This document shows, one piece after another, positions 23,299-34,500 of a stretch of 64,000 nt of DNA. Source of the DNA: Thalassia testudinum (lineage: Eukaryota; Streptophyta; Magnoliopsida; Alismatales; Hydrocharitaceae); NCBI GenBank assembly GCA_037157565.1, contig JAZHRO010000019.1, forward strand, positions 61,254,501 through 61,318,500, in the 5' to 3' direction. A model generated the notes under the pieces. It saw only the letters and a list, made by a program, of their open reading frames with translations, was not told the origin of the DNA and made no database searches. How positions within the stretch are numbered: the stretch's first letter is position 1; every line of letters starts with the position of its first letter. The translations under genes and the position numbers were made by a program.

Positions 23299-24513
23299 AA
23301 TTCAGCAAAATTTTATTTTATTATTGAGTAAGTCAAACCTCCACTCTAAAGATAAGTCAAAAGATCAAGACTTATCCCTCCGTTCCCATGTAAGTGGTAT
23401 AAGAGGGGTGTGGACTTGAAATTTTAACCTTCTTTATTAGTTAAAATAAATGGCCAAACAAGTTTTCCACTGCAATTACGTGCCTTAATTCAACCTTCGA
23501 GTGCCCTAGGACCTATACTTTGCTTAGCTGATACTCCCAGGTGATCAAGGGAGAAGTTACTCCAAGGACGAACAAAGAGATGCAAGTAGGGCGAACCTTC
23601 CTTTGAGGCGATGCGTATGCGGTGCCCCTTAACTACCCTTTTGTTCCTTTAAGGGGTGTCCCCCTCCATGGAGTATCAAAACACTTGATCAAAAGATAGT
23701 ATCACCACTACCACAAAGCACAATAGGAGGGTCTACACCGATAAAGAGATCGGTGCCTATAGCCTTAAGGGATCGAGCCTTAGTGCGGTGCCTAATGTGC
23801 GTGCTCAGTGTCAAAAGTGTGCACCACACCATAAATCTTTGTAATTTCTTTTTGAAATCGCAGACAAGTCCCTTAGAATCAGATCAAAAGTGTATTGCTT
23901 TTAGGGTTGAATCTGATTATTAGTTCCGCTTTTAGTTATGTGACCACTTAATTAGTAAATTCAAACAATTTGGTGGTCTTGAATTTAAATCAGAATGCAA
24001 ATGCGTGAACAGAAGCTGGATGCAAAAGTTAGAAAGATATACCTGTCTCCAGCAATCTTTGTGCTAAGATGCTTGTAATGCAATAATAAGATCTAATATG
24101 CTGCTCAAGCACCCCTAAATGCACGCACCTAAGGGCATGCAACTTCAAAATAGGCAGCTCAATATTTTTTATTGGTTTTTAAAAGCAAGCAAATAGAAAA
24201 TATAATCACGCATGTACCAGAAATACTGTAAGCCCTAGTAGCTAAAGAATGTGAGGACAAACCCCCAAAAATTTAACCCCAAATTACAAGGGCGAAAAGA
24301 CAGAATTAAATTGTGACGATAGAGAACCCTCTGCGAAACAGGATCTTGGTCTCCTTCGTCTTTTCCTCGTGTAGCTTAACTCGTGGTTACTGTCGCTCCT
24401 CTATTGCGCCTCATCGCTTCGGCGGATTCCTTGCACAATAATCAAAATGATTAGATAATTTCGCAACTCAAAAGATTCAAAAATAATAAAGTAATTCTAT
24501 TACGTCTGTTGCC
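23299..24513 (-). other. A3 leader
   Basis: This non-coding stretch lies between primer site and gag. The minus strand holds CGCCTCAAAGGAAGGTTCGC near 23590-23612, a diverged form of the leader block seen in A1, A4 and N2. No ORF over 60 codons looks real. Confidence 0.6.
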
Positions 24514-24531
24514 TCCCCAGCAACGGCGCCA
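24514..24531 (-). other. A3 primer binding site, tRNA-Asp type
   Basis: The minus strand reads TGGCGCCGTTGCTGGGGA, one change from the tRNA-Asp complement and the best-preserved site in the window. It is 3 nt from the LTR. Confidence 0.92.
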
Positions 24532-24534
24532 ATT

Positions 24535-26080
24535 TGAAAGGTCGACATTTCACTTAGTGTTATAGTATTTAAGTGGTGGAAAAATCGACAAATCAAAAAC
24601 AATGAAAATAACCACTCACAGAAGAGCGGGTCGTGTCCACAGGAAGATAATGATGCAATCAATACTTAATTATTTTATGTTATTTCGGATAGTGCGAAAT
24701 TCCTTTTCAAATTGGACTTAAAATGTGAAGGAAAGTAGGTTTGCAATAACCTAAAAAGTTAAGGGTGTAAGTGCAATTTTCCCTCACAAAAATCCTCAAT
24801 AAATTTAGGATGAATTAGTGCAATTTTTCATGTGATATGTACTAAAGACAATTAGCACTTAAATCAAGTCCAAAATCAATCTTTAAACTAACCAATATTA
24901 ATACCATGCAATTAAAAAGAATTGTGAGTGCTTGAATGCAATTCTGCCACAATATAATATTAATAAAAAAAATGAAATTGCTGGCAATGGCATTGAATGT
25001 AATTTCTAATTCCAATAAAAACAGAGCTTTTCCTCTCTCTCTTCCTTGCGAGAGAGAGAGAGATCCGCGGGGGTCGATGCAGGGCTTCAGAGGACGGCGA
25101 GGTCGAGAGCTTTCTGACGGTGGCAGCGGCTGCGGCGGAGGTGGCCAGAGGCGGTGGCCGAAGCTCCGGCCTGTGGAGCAAGAGAGCGGCTGCTGCTGCG
25201 GCTGTGGCATGCAGGCTTGCGCGCGTGCCGGTGCGTGGAAACGCAGCGCCTGCTGTGGCGCTTGGAGGCTTGCAGGGTGGAGACACAGCACCTGTTGTGG
25301 CACTTGGAGGTGCGCAGGGTGGAGACGCAGTGCCTGCTATGGCGCTTGGAGGTGTGCAGGGTGAAGTCTGGCGCGGGTGAGACGGTTTGTAGATTTGAAG
25401 GTGGAGGCGTGCGCGGGCGAGAGGGTGCTGGGGCGCGCGGTTTGCGTGCGAGCAGGTAGAGGGAGTGCCTGTAGGTGGCGTGCAGGCGCGCGAGCGGTGC
25501 CTTCAGTAGCGCTGGTGCGCGCGGGCCGCACCTGCTGATGGGCGTGCAGGTGCAGGGACACAGCAAGGAGAGAGTGTTGTGGCTGGCGCACGGTTGGCTG
25601 CAGCGCGCAAGCAGAATGCGCCGGCAGCGGTGTGCGGGTGGAGAGACTTTTTCCCCGCAAGGGGAAAGAGGACGCAGTGCAGCACAGTGCACGCTTTTCT
25701 TCTTTTTTTTTTTGATGGCCTTCTTCTCTCCCCGCCTCTTCTTTTTAAGTTCTCCCCTCACCGCGTGAGTTCAGGGATTTTCCAAAATCCCCGGTCATGG
25801 CTGTTGAGAAAGGCGGTGCCAGAAGTTTTGCCCAATGTCCGGCGAGGGAGGGGGGAAAGAGAGTTGCGGTTGTTTTGGGAATTTTATCCCCCCACCCTTG
25901 CTCTTTGTGTATTTTAGTACCTGCACATAGAAACCATAGAATTATGAAGTTATAGAATGTTATAACTTAAATTATGAGGTGTAGAAATCTTCTATAACTT
26001 AATTATCATTATTAACACACCTAAATTGTATAATTAAAGATACTTAGGCTTAATAATAGTCCAATTTAATGGACTCATCA
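24535..26080 (-). repeat. A3 5' LTR
   Basis: 1546 bp, the pair of 14672-16254. It includes the three-unit 42-bp array (25236-25361). A weak TATA-like CTTAAAAAG lies near 25741 on the minus strand. Long ORFs on both strands here are products of GC-rich sequence. Confidence 0.92.
25236..25361. repeat. 42-bp tandem repeat, 3 copies, in A3 5' LTR
   Basis: Same array as 15380-15505, with equal copy number and scattered substitutions, so the array predates insertion of A3. Confidence 0.92.
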
Positions 26081-27263
26081 CATGGGATTCTACGTAGCGA
26101 GAAGAGTTGTAAGAGATTTCATCGTGTTTTGGACCTCGTCGAGATGCTTCGCTACGATATCGACTTTGTCCAGTTTCTCTGCAATAATCTCCAAATCCTT
26201 GGAACTGGACAGATTCCTGATCTCGTGAATGCCCTTCTATGGGTTTTGATGCACTGTATTGGTGCCCCGCATGAATTGCAACATTGATGCGTTGTTGATC
26301 GAGTTTTCCTCCATCTCTTTAAATAGTTCTGAGGTGGATTCTGCATCGTGATTCAAGAAATTCCCTCCACAAGAGGCATCGACTAGGTTGCGAATGCCCT
26401 CTTGCAATTCATAATAAAAGATGTGCATTAGTTGCCACAAGGGATGTTGTGATCTGGGCATTTCCTTTGCAATTCATGGAAGTGTTCCCACACTTCATGA
26501 ATTGGTTCTCCTTGATTCTGAATAAATGTGGTGATGGCTCGCCTTAATACATTGGTGCGACCGATAGGGAAGAATTTCTTCAAAAATGCAGATTCGAGTT
26601 CAGCCCAAGTCGAGATTGGTCATGCTATAGTTCTATACCAGTAGGCAACTTTGTCCTTAAGGCTAAAGGAGAACATCTTCATCAATAGGATTTCCCAGCT
26701 TTGATTTCGAGGACCAAGAGTCTGAGATAGATTATTTAGATCTTTAATGTGTTGGAATGGATCCTCGGATGCAAATACGTGAAAGTGTGGGATTAGACCT
26801 ATAATATTTGATTTTAATTCTGGGTCATTTTCCCCAATGGGAATCCTAACATTAGGCTCTATTTGTGCATTAGATGGATTATAATAGTCGCGAAGTAGAG
26901 GCCTAGGATGAGAGATTGATAAATCAGGGTTTTCAAAACCCGCCTCAGGTCGAGGTAGAGGATGGGTTTGTAGGTTCTGCAAATTCTGAAGAGCAGCCAT
27001 CAATAGATTGATTTGACGATTCTACTCGAGCATCTGAGGATTCTGGTTTAGGAGTGCCTCACGAACATCAAAAGGCAGCATCTCCCCCTGACCAGAAGAG
27101 AAAGGGATCTCAAGATTTTGGTTCTGTATTTGGTCCATAGGATCAAATGCAGAAAAAGCAGATGTATCAGATGGGAAATTATTGGTTGCTTTAGTGCAAC
27201 CGGCTTAGGAATACTTGTCAACAGAGATATGAGAGGCGATTTCAAGGATCGCTTCCCGTGCAT
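26081..27263 (-). pseudogene. gag: A2 gag, N-terminal part
   Basis: Start MHGKRSLKSPL is near 27263, inside a longer open frame. The segment 27003-26620 reads LLRDYYNPSNAQIEP and the gag core FSFSLKDKVAYWYRTIA. The segment 26461-26237 reads LWQLMHIFYYELQEGIRNLVDASCGGNF and MEENSINNASMLQF. Stops and frame changes separate them. A3 interrupts it at 26080. Confidence 0.8.
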
Positions 27264-28264
27264 AAAGCAAAAGAATGTGCAAAGACACACACCACTAAAA
27301 ACAGCGGCAAACAAGACCCAAAAACAGCACAAAAAGTGGGTTTTTCTCTTCTTTCAAAGGAAAGAAGAGAGTCCTAGAATATGCAAAGATAATTTGGATG
27401 CAAACAAGTATAATATCAGTATCAAAATACACATCCTAAACCAATGTCTACGCAAGTGCGTATCCTTAAGGCTCAAAGGTCTAAGGTTTAGGATTAAGAC
27501 CACTCAATACAAGCTCCCCGGGGCATAGTAGTGAGACAGACTTGTTGATCTTCGACCAAAGCCCAAAGAGGTGCAAAGATGAGAGGTAGAAAAATTAGAC
27601 TCGTGAGACTCTAGTGCCCAAAGAGGTGCAAAGATGAGAGGTAGAAAAATTAGACTCGTGAGACTCTAGTGATCGCGCTGTGTGTGCAGTAGCATGCAAC
27701 AGACATGAGCAAAAAAACCCGCATGCATTCTGCAAATAGATTGAGTCACAAATTTTAATTGTCCTCTTTTTACTTAATCTTTTTACAAAAATGATAGAAA
27801 GAAGTAAGGTGACTGCATTTTAGGTAATTTCAAACAAAAATATGGTCTTGTTTATAATCCAACGATAGGGATCTATGTGGGTTTTGCGCAAGTTTTCCTG
27901 CTAATGTGAGAAAAATAGTAGAAAAATTCTCGAGTCAGATAACAGATATACTAGCAGGTATGTTCACTCATAAGAGTGTATGCCTAAAATATGTTGCTGC
28001 TAGTCAAGAAGGTATGCATATTTTTGTATTTTTTAATTTTTTCTAACTAAATGCAAAAATACAAACTACACTAAAGACTAAGTAAGAAATGCTCACAATG
28101 GTATGTATAATGGAAAAATAGAAAAATAGAAAACCCACCTCCTTTCCTGAGAATACCCGCAAAGGTAACCCAAAAAAGAAGTCAGAAAACAAAACAAAAC
28201 AAAACTAATTAGTAAAAAGAAATATGTACAAAACAGTAATGGCGAATATAACAATACAATTACC
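27264..28264 (-). other. A2 leader
   Basis: AT-rich non-coding stretch between primer site and gag. It includes the perfect 55-bp duplication at 27562-27671. No credible ORF. Confidence 0.6.
27562..27671. repeat. Perfect 55-bp tandem duplication
   Basis: Two identical 55-bp units (27562-27616 and 27617-27671) begin CCCAAAGAGGTGCAAAGATG. Identity in otherwise diverged sequence points to a recent slippage event, or to an assembly artefact. Confidence 0.95.
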
Positions 28265-28282
28265 TCCCCGGCAATGGTGCCA
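28265..28282 (-). other. A2 primer binding site, tRNA-Asp type
   Basis: The minus strand reads TGGCACCATTGCCGGGGA, two changes from the tRNA-Asp complement. The LTR start is uncertain by a few bases (TAGTTG at 28289 or TGTTTAAT at 28293). Confidence 0.82.
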
Positions 28283-28292
28283 TTAAAATAGT

Positions 28293-29293
28293 TGTTTAAT
28301 TCTTCAACACAGTTAATTAAGTTATTTAGGCTTAATTAAATGCATAAGAAAGTAACTTAGATTAACTTGAACTAATGTCGGTTGTGTAGTATAGGGTTAA
28401 GTTAACCTAACATTTTAGATTTTAAATTCTTTTTAACTGGTTGAGTCTAGGTCGTTCACTGGGAGGCATAACTTATCTTAATTTGCCATTAATTCCGAAG
28501 CATAAATCACTAACTATTTAATCAATCAGATTATAATTAAATTACTTTAAGTACATGAATCTTGCATAAGAGATATTCAAATAAAAGCATGCAACATTCC
28601 ATTAAGAAAGAAAATATTTACACATGTGATTTTTTTCATTAAGAATCAAGTAAACATGCTTATTACACCCATTACAACTAATTACAAAAGATTAAGGCAA
28701 GAAAAAGTTATACAAGTGAATATAAATGCCTTATTACATTAATTAAGCTCAAAATATTAAAAGGAGACATGTTATTACAATATAAGCACAAATCAGACAT
28801 CTTAAAAGTAAAAGATTAGAAGACTAATTACAACAAGAGACATCTGATTCTCTCTTTATTTCACTCTTTTCTTCTTAATCTTCAGCCCTCTCTTCTTTTC
28901 TTTACTTCTCTATCGTTACTCTCTCTCTCTCTTTTCCTTTATTCATCTTTTTTCCTTCTTCCTCCAAACCTTCTCTATTCTCTTTACTTAACTTTCTCCT
29001 TAGGTTTTCTCTCTTCTAAGCTTCCCTTAGTATTGTGCATATATGTTCACACTTAACCAAACAAAATTTTGGCTTTTTTAATTGGCGGCTCAAGCAGGTC
29101 GAGGATACACAGCGCCCCCTAGAGGGTGGGACCAAACCCTATTGGGTCCGAGCCTAGTTTTACTTAAATGTTTTATTTTCGATTCAAGCCCATGCACAAT
29201 CTCTGGCCTCCCAGGCCCACACACGCCCACTCAAGCCCACAGGTGCATGCACACACACATGCGCAAGCACGTGCAATGCACGCACCCGCACCC
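28293..29293 (-). repeat. A2 5' LTR, left segment
   Basis: This segment carries GAGTCTAGGTCGTTCACTGG, equivalent to GAGGTCGAACACAGGG in the N1 LTR, and a CT-rich part (28840-29010). It ends at the X1 duplication CACCC. With 31520-34500 the LTR would be about 4.0 kb, longer than S1. Confidence 0.75.
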
Positions 29294-30653
29294 TGATTAT
29301 GCAGCAGTCATAGGTCCTAATTGACCTAGATTAAGCTAGGACTTAGCATAAGTTAGGGTTATTCACGCATGCATACACATTATCTACATCTTTACTGCTT
29401 TACTTTAGCTATGCATAAAATAATGTTATAATGGGTTGATTAAGTGCATTATGTCGATTGCAGGCAATAAGCTGATCAGGAGTCAGATCTGGAGCTGGAT
29501 CTGGAGCAGGATCTGAAGCCGGATCAGGAATAACGGGTGTTGCAGTAGAGCTGTAGCAGAAGACTTAGATTAGATGTAGGAATCAAGATGTAAGGGAGTT
29601 AAGGTTTGCTATTCTATTAAGTAGGAATAAAGTAGTAAAATGTGAAGAGCATAGGTCCATCTTAGCCCTATGATAGCCTAGAGACCTCCCCCAAGCCTTA
29701 GCCACCCTTAGGTTAGGTCACAACACCCTAGGAAGCCCTAAAACCCTAGTTCCAACCCTAATCTGGATGTCCAAAGAAGTTATAGGACGTTAAGGACCCT
29801 TAGCCATCTCCCGCACACCTCAAACCCACTTCTGTAGTGTTATTGGACGTCTAGACACTTTGTCAGACGTCCAATTTCTACAGAATACTCAAAACAGAAC
29901 CCAAAATCCCTCCTAACTCTGATTGGACGTCCAGAAAATAAGTCTGGACTTCTGATTTTTGAGTATAAGATGTCTGACACTATTATTAGATGTCTGATAC
30001 TGCTCTCCAATTCCTATTTTGAGATTTAAGCATTGATCTTGGATCTCTAGGTCCCTAAACCCAATTCCAACCCCATAGGAACCTAAATTAAGGTACCCTA
30101 ACCCTAGTACATCACCTATAAACCTCCCTAAAGACCTAATTAGGTCCTCACTAAACCTAATTGACTTGGATCTTAGTCAATTCCATCAGCCTATTCAATT
30201 GGACTCATTGAGTCCAATTGAGCCCTGATCTCAGCACACACTGTCCAATTGGACTCAGTGAGAGTCCAATTGACCTAGACCTAAATTAATTGAGTTGTTT
30301 TACTCTCAATTAAGTTTCCACACACCCAATTAAACTTGTATTAAGTTTAATTGCACTTTACCTTAGTGAATTAGGGTTTATAACCTTAATTTGAGACATA
30401 CCTTGACCTAAACCCACTAGAACCTAACCTAATCAACCTAGCCACCCAAATTTCGACCAATACACACCCACACACACCATCCACAATAAAATACCTAGCC
30501 TAGAGTTCTCTAGAACTCTCTACCATGTGTGGTTGCCTTGGTTGCCAAAATTAGCAACCAAGAGCCATTCAATTTTTAGATCCACATTTGGTGGATCTAA
30601 AAACCACCATCCATCCTCTCTCTCTCACTCTCCCACGAGCTCCCACAATAGGC

Positions 30654-30685
30654 CTCTCTAGAGAATTCCATAATTCTCTAGAGAG
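30654..30685. other. Promoter-proximal hairpin of X1
   Basis: The 14-bp arms CTCTCTAGAGAATT and AATTCTCTAGAGAG are perfect, with a 4-nt loop. The hairpin ends 13 bp before the TATA box. X2 has the identical hairpin at 53733-53764. Confidence 0.93.
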
Positions 30686-30698
30686 CTTCCCTTAGGTC

Positions 30699-30706
30699 TA
30701 TAAAAA
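30699..30706 (+). promoter_or_regulatory. TATA box of X1
   Basis: TATAAAAA, matched in X2 at 53778-53785. It fixes the sense of the solo LTR as plus. Confidence 0.7.
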
Positions 30707-31592
30707 GACCTAAGGGGTGGCCATTTGCACCCATTCACTTCCTTCGCAAATTCACTCCATTGGTGCCATTCACGCCACCTCCACTTAGCTAGCCACTCCA
30801 CCTCCACGAGCTCACTACCACCACCATGGAGGACATAATGCCGGGATGCTGGATCACTCCTCCCTCTCTCCAAGGGTCGGCCTAAGCTACATTGGCCGCC
30901 CCTCATTCTCCTCCTGACCACTCCAAGGCCATCGGGGACCACCCCCTCTATTCTTCGAGATTTAATTCATGCTCTTCATAATTTTTATTGCTTTTATTAC
31001 TGCTTAATAGCGTAGTCTAACTTCTCCAATGATGCATGCGAAATCCCCCCGTAGATTCTTGTATGAGATCATTTTCTGGTAGCTAGATTTACATTTTTAA
31101 GCATTCATGTACAAGCTTTCCTCTAGATTCCTTATGCAAACAACTCCCCAATGAATGAATGAAAATGCATTTATATATATATAAATATATATATATCTTT
31201 ATATGTTTGAAATCACCATGAGCTTATTGATTAATATTATATTTGTGTGATTCCAGTTACTTGTTTCTAACACCTAATATTCCCGCAACTAAGCATGTCA
31301 TACTTAACTACGTAATAATCACGAACCGGCATGCGATTCTAAACAAAGTAGAGCAATAGAAGATCGATTTCAGAAGTAAACAAATGCCTCCCAGAGACGA
31401 ACGACCGGGACTCAAAGTCTCGTTATCTTTAGAAATCATTTTTTGCCGAACGTTTTTGTGCGACTATACTATGATTCTGACAACTTTCAAAATGCACGAG
31501 AACGGATCCCGTCACACCCAAGCTCGTTTCCTTGCACCCTACGCTGACGATCGGTAAGGCTAATACACTTTTTCGTATTATACCAGTGCGGC

Positions 31593-32957
31593 GTCTCACA
31601 GATTACCGATGTGAGACTATGTATGTCCACTCTAGGCCGAACTTCGGCCGACGATTTCGGCTGACTCACTGAATGATTTCGATCGAGCTAAGGCTCGATT
31701 GAAAACCCTTTGAATGCTCTACAAGTATGTAACACCAATTTGGTGTTCAAGTTAGAACTTGCCCTTCGATTTGAAGGGAAAAGTTCAAGGATTTTCATGG
31801 CCATTCATGGCTGCAGAAGGTAAGTTCAAGTCTTTTAACCTGTAGGAGAGTTCAGACCTCCAGGTGAGGTCTGAATCATCTTCAGCTGATGATTCCACAT
31901 CTAATGGTGAAGAAAGGAAGCTCTATATGGCTTTAGGAAGAGAAAGAAGATCAAGAGCTTCGTATAGGAGCTTCAGAGCTCCATTTTGTGCTTTGAACAA
32001 CTCAACAGAGAGCTAAAGACCTCTGGAAAAGATTTAAACAATCTTTGCAAGGTGTTTTGATTCTATTTAGGTGAATTTAACATTCAAATCTTGCCTGTAA
32101 CTCAAACAACTCAGTATTGGATTCTAAAGAACACAAACTGGATAGTAACATAGCTTGCCCTTAATTCTCAATAAAACACCTTCCAATCAACTCTATCAAC
32201 CTCTAAATCATCCCAGCGAATATATCAATTCATTAAACAGAAGAATTGATAAAAAAACTCAAATCAAGTCTGTAGTTGACCAAGATTACCTCGAAGTTGA
32301 CTTTTAGAATTAAAGCTTCTCTATCCTAATTAAGACCCTAGTTCAGTTCTATTTAACCTTAGGAATTGATTCAAAGTATCAAAAGTAATTTTAATAAAAA
32401 ATTCTAGGGTTTCAGGCCTCGTCGCCTAAGATCTTAATAGAGTTTGTTCGACAGAACAAACTACAGCTTCTCTGAATAAACAACTAGCCAAGATGAACTC
32501 AGCAGACTTTGTTCTTACTTCCTGACCTCTGACAGTGACTTAAAATCTAATAGAAATGACTCACTAACTCCACCGGAGTTGGAGAAGACATAAGCCTAGG
32601 TTGAGCTCCAAGCACCAAAACATCAAATTGACAATCGATACATAATCCTTAGGTCCTAAGCAATCAATCTGGAGCTCTGCACAGAGTTCTATGGGCTGAA
32701 GATCAATTTCGACTCGCCGGAGCTCCGGTGAGTCCAATTTTGATGGATTGGAGTACAAAACTCCCTAATTCAGACCATAAATAATCTCAGAAGCTTCCTG
32801 AGGTCACAAAGAACCTCAGGAACTCATCAATTTATCCAATTGATGATCGAATTAAGGATTCATCAAGGAATTTAAAAATCTTAATCTCTGAGTTTGTACG
32901 AACTGACAGTCAACTATCTCACTCAATTGATTGAGGGCTAAGGTTCAACAGAACCTT
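31593..32957. repeat. Array of short hairpins in A2 LTR leader
   Basis: At least fourteen short inverted repeats with loops of 1-11 nt occur, for example 31635-31649 (GGCCGAACTTCGGCC), 31682-31699, 31731-31747, 31851-31875 (9-bp arms), 31873-31895, 32441-32462 (AGTTTGTTC/GAACAAACT), 32711-32734, 32795-32822 (10-bp arms), 32825-32845, 32922-32935 and 32940-32957. They differ in sequence, so this is not a tandem repeat. They lie downstream of the minus-strand TATA box and would be transcribed. Confidence 0.8.
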
Positions 32958-33717
32958 GCGATACTCTATGGGGGATTAATTAGGTGGAGTAACTCTTTCG
33001 ATCTCTCCATTGACAGAAAGCTAGAAAGTTGGAATGGAATTAGGTGTTTATTTTCTATGAGTTAATTATACTAATTAGGTATAGGATCAGGGCCCTTAGA
33101 TTATGAAGAGGTGATGGAGGGCCCCAGCGAGTGTGTTCTAATCTCAGAGGCCTCCACCGTGGACAGCGGAGGTCGCCGATGGATGTGAAATGAACTAGGC
33201 GATTCAGCTACTAAGAGTGAGGGAAAAACAGTACTATGAAACTATGATAAGGTGAGGAAGGTGATCGGAGCATAAAAATGACAAAAGAGTGGCTCAAACA
33301 AGCTCAAAGAGCTCGCCGAAGCTAAGGAAGACGGCATACAATTTGAACATTTAAACCTAGCTAACTACCTAATCTACTGAACTAAGCTACGCTGCACTTA
33401 CCAAAACCTAATCCTACTATTACCTAGACGAAGGAGGTTGAGGAGTCTTCATCGAAGGCTCTTAACAGAGGATGAAATTAGAAGGTTGGAGGAAGAACTC
33501 TGTCGGGTTGTTTTATGGCGTGGAAGCAGAGTTCGATGTCGGTGCTATGTCAGAGGACGCAGCAGATGATAGCAAAGATCGGAAGCAAATGGAAATGATC
33601 AAAGGAATAGGATGGAGACGGGAAATGGTTGTCAGAGTAGGAAGAATAGCCTATCAGTTAGCTACGGTTGGGGAAGAGGGTAGGGAGCTAACCACTCAAA
33701 TCGTAGGGTTCAAGGGG

Positions 33718-33725
33718 TATTTATA
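33718..33725 (-). promoter_or_regulatory. TATA box of A2 LTR
   Basis: The minus strand reads CCTTATAAATACCCC, a strong TATA context about 780 bp inside the LTR from its sense start. Confidence 0.6.
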
Positions 33726-34500
33726 AGGTTCGGCGATGGCTAAGGGGCTTGAATCCGGACGGGTTTGCGTCTAGGTGCAGCCTAACTTCCGATGTTGTCT
33801 CTGACGTCGGTGAGGTTAACGCCATGACCTAATTAGGATTTAGGACAAATCTAGACCAATGGATGGATTTGAGGTGGTGAGCGTAAGCTTCAGAAGCTTC
33901 GCAAGGGTGGAATGGCATCAGATGAGCAGTCATTGGAGGGTGACATCACCGCCGAACGTCAGCTGTTTAAGTAGCTGAAGAAGAAATGAAGAAGAAGATG
34001 TTTGTAGGGACCTATATGCAAGGAAAGATAAGGACCTAGGTGAAAAGAAAGGACTCAAATGCAATAATTTTCAAGGACTGAAATGCAAATAGAGGCTTTT
34101 AAGGTTAATTTAAATTATTTTCTTTTCTAACATTTTATATATATTTATAATTTAGTTAAATATTATATTAAAGCCTTGTATTCACATTTGTGGCCCATTT
34201 ATTTATATTTATATACTTACTAACTTACTTAAGTTATTTAAGACTTAGATCTTAAGTTATACTTAAGTTAAATAAGATATTAATTTGGTAGTTAACTAAT
34301 GGTATTTCGAGTCCATTTATTAATTAAGTTATTAATAATATTAATTGGCTTATAATTTATCATTTTTAACTTTTTTTAAGGTCCTTTATTCGTTTGTCCG
34401 TTATTACATGATTAACCCTTATATATACATATTCTTAGCTAATTAACTAGGGAAACTAGTTAATTAGGAGTAATTAGAAGCCATGATGAGCCTCTCATCA

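Larger units (their letters stand above)
14672..26080 (-). mobile_element. A3: complete Athila-type element, 11.4 kb
   Basis: Both LTRs are present (14672-16254 and 24535-26080). The duplication is CGTGG before (14667-14671) and CATGG after (26081-26085), one CpG-type change apart. The minus-strand order is 5' LTR, primer site, leader, gag, protease, RT, RNase H, integrase, non-coding 3' region, polypurine tract, 3' LTR. It is inserted in A2 gag. In the first 200 bp the two LTRs differ at about ten positions by eye, mostly transitions. No env-like third ORF was found. Confidence 0.93.
29294..31514 (+). repeat. X1: solo LTR of family X
   Basis: 2221 bp, starts TGATTATGCAGC, ends CCCGTCA, with a perfect 5-bp duplication CACCC (29289-29293 and 31515-31519). 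It is homologous along its length to X2 (52435-54664). A TATA box lies at 30699-30706 and a perfect 14-bp hairpin at 30654-30685. TG...CA ends and a 5-bp duplication mark it as an LTR. The lineage is unknown because no internal region is present. Confidence 0.87.
13076..34500 (-). mobile_element. A2: Athila-type element, 3' half deleted
   Basis: This minus-strand element sits inside A1. Its 5' LTR ends at 34500 (CTCATCA), next to GTCAC in the A1 RT/RNase H region. The primer site is at 28265-28282, gag starts near 27263, and gag-protease remnants run to 13076. A3 (14672-26080) interrupts gag and X1 (29294-31514) interrupts the LTR. RT, RNase H, integrase and the 3' LTR are missing. Confidence 0.8.
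31520..34500 (-). repeat. A2 5' LTR, right segment
   Basis: The segment ends GATGAGCCTCTCATCA at the A1 border, followed by GTCAC. It holds a hairpin array (31593-32957), a minus-strand TATA box (33718-33725) and an AT-rich U3 (34080-34480). No ORF here looks real. Confidence 0.75.

Noticed and set aside
24842..25917. Several overlapping ORFs of 75-224 codons on both strands of the A3 5' LTR, with twins at 15025-16091
   Set aside because: They lie in a GC-rich LTR part open in many frames, with Cys/Ala/His-rich low-complexity products and no conserved start.
29082..29324. 80-codon ORF rich in His and Pro at the A2 LTR/X1 border
   Set aside because: It crosses the X1 insertion boundary and consists of CACACA-type low-complexity text.
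33472..33726. 84-codon ORF in the A2 LTR
   Set aside because: Antisense to the element, no motif, and it overlaps the minus-strand TATA box region.
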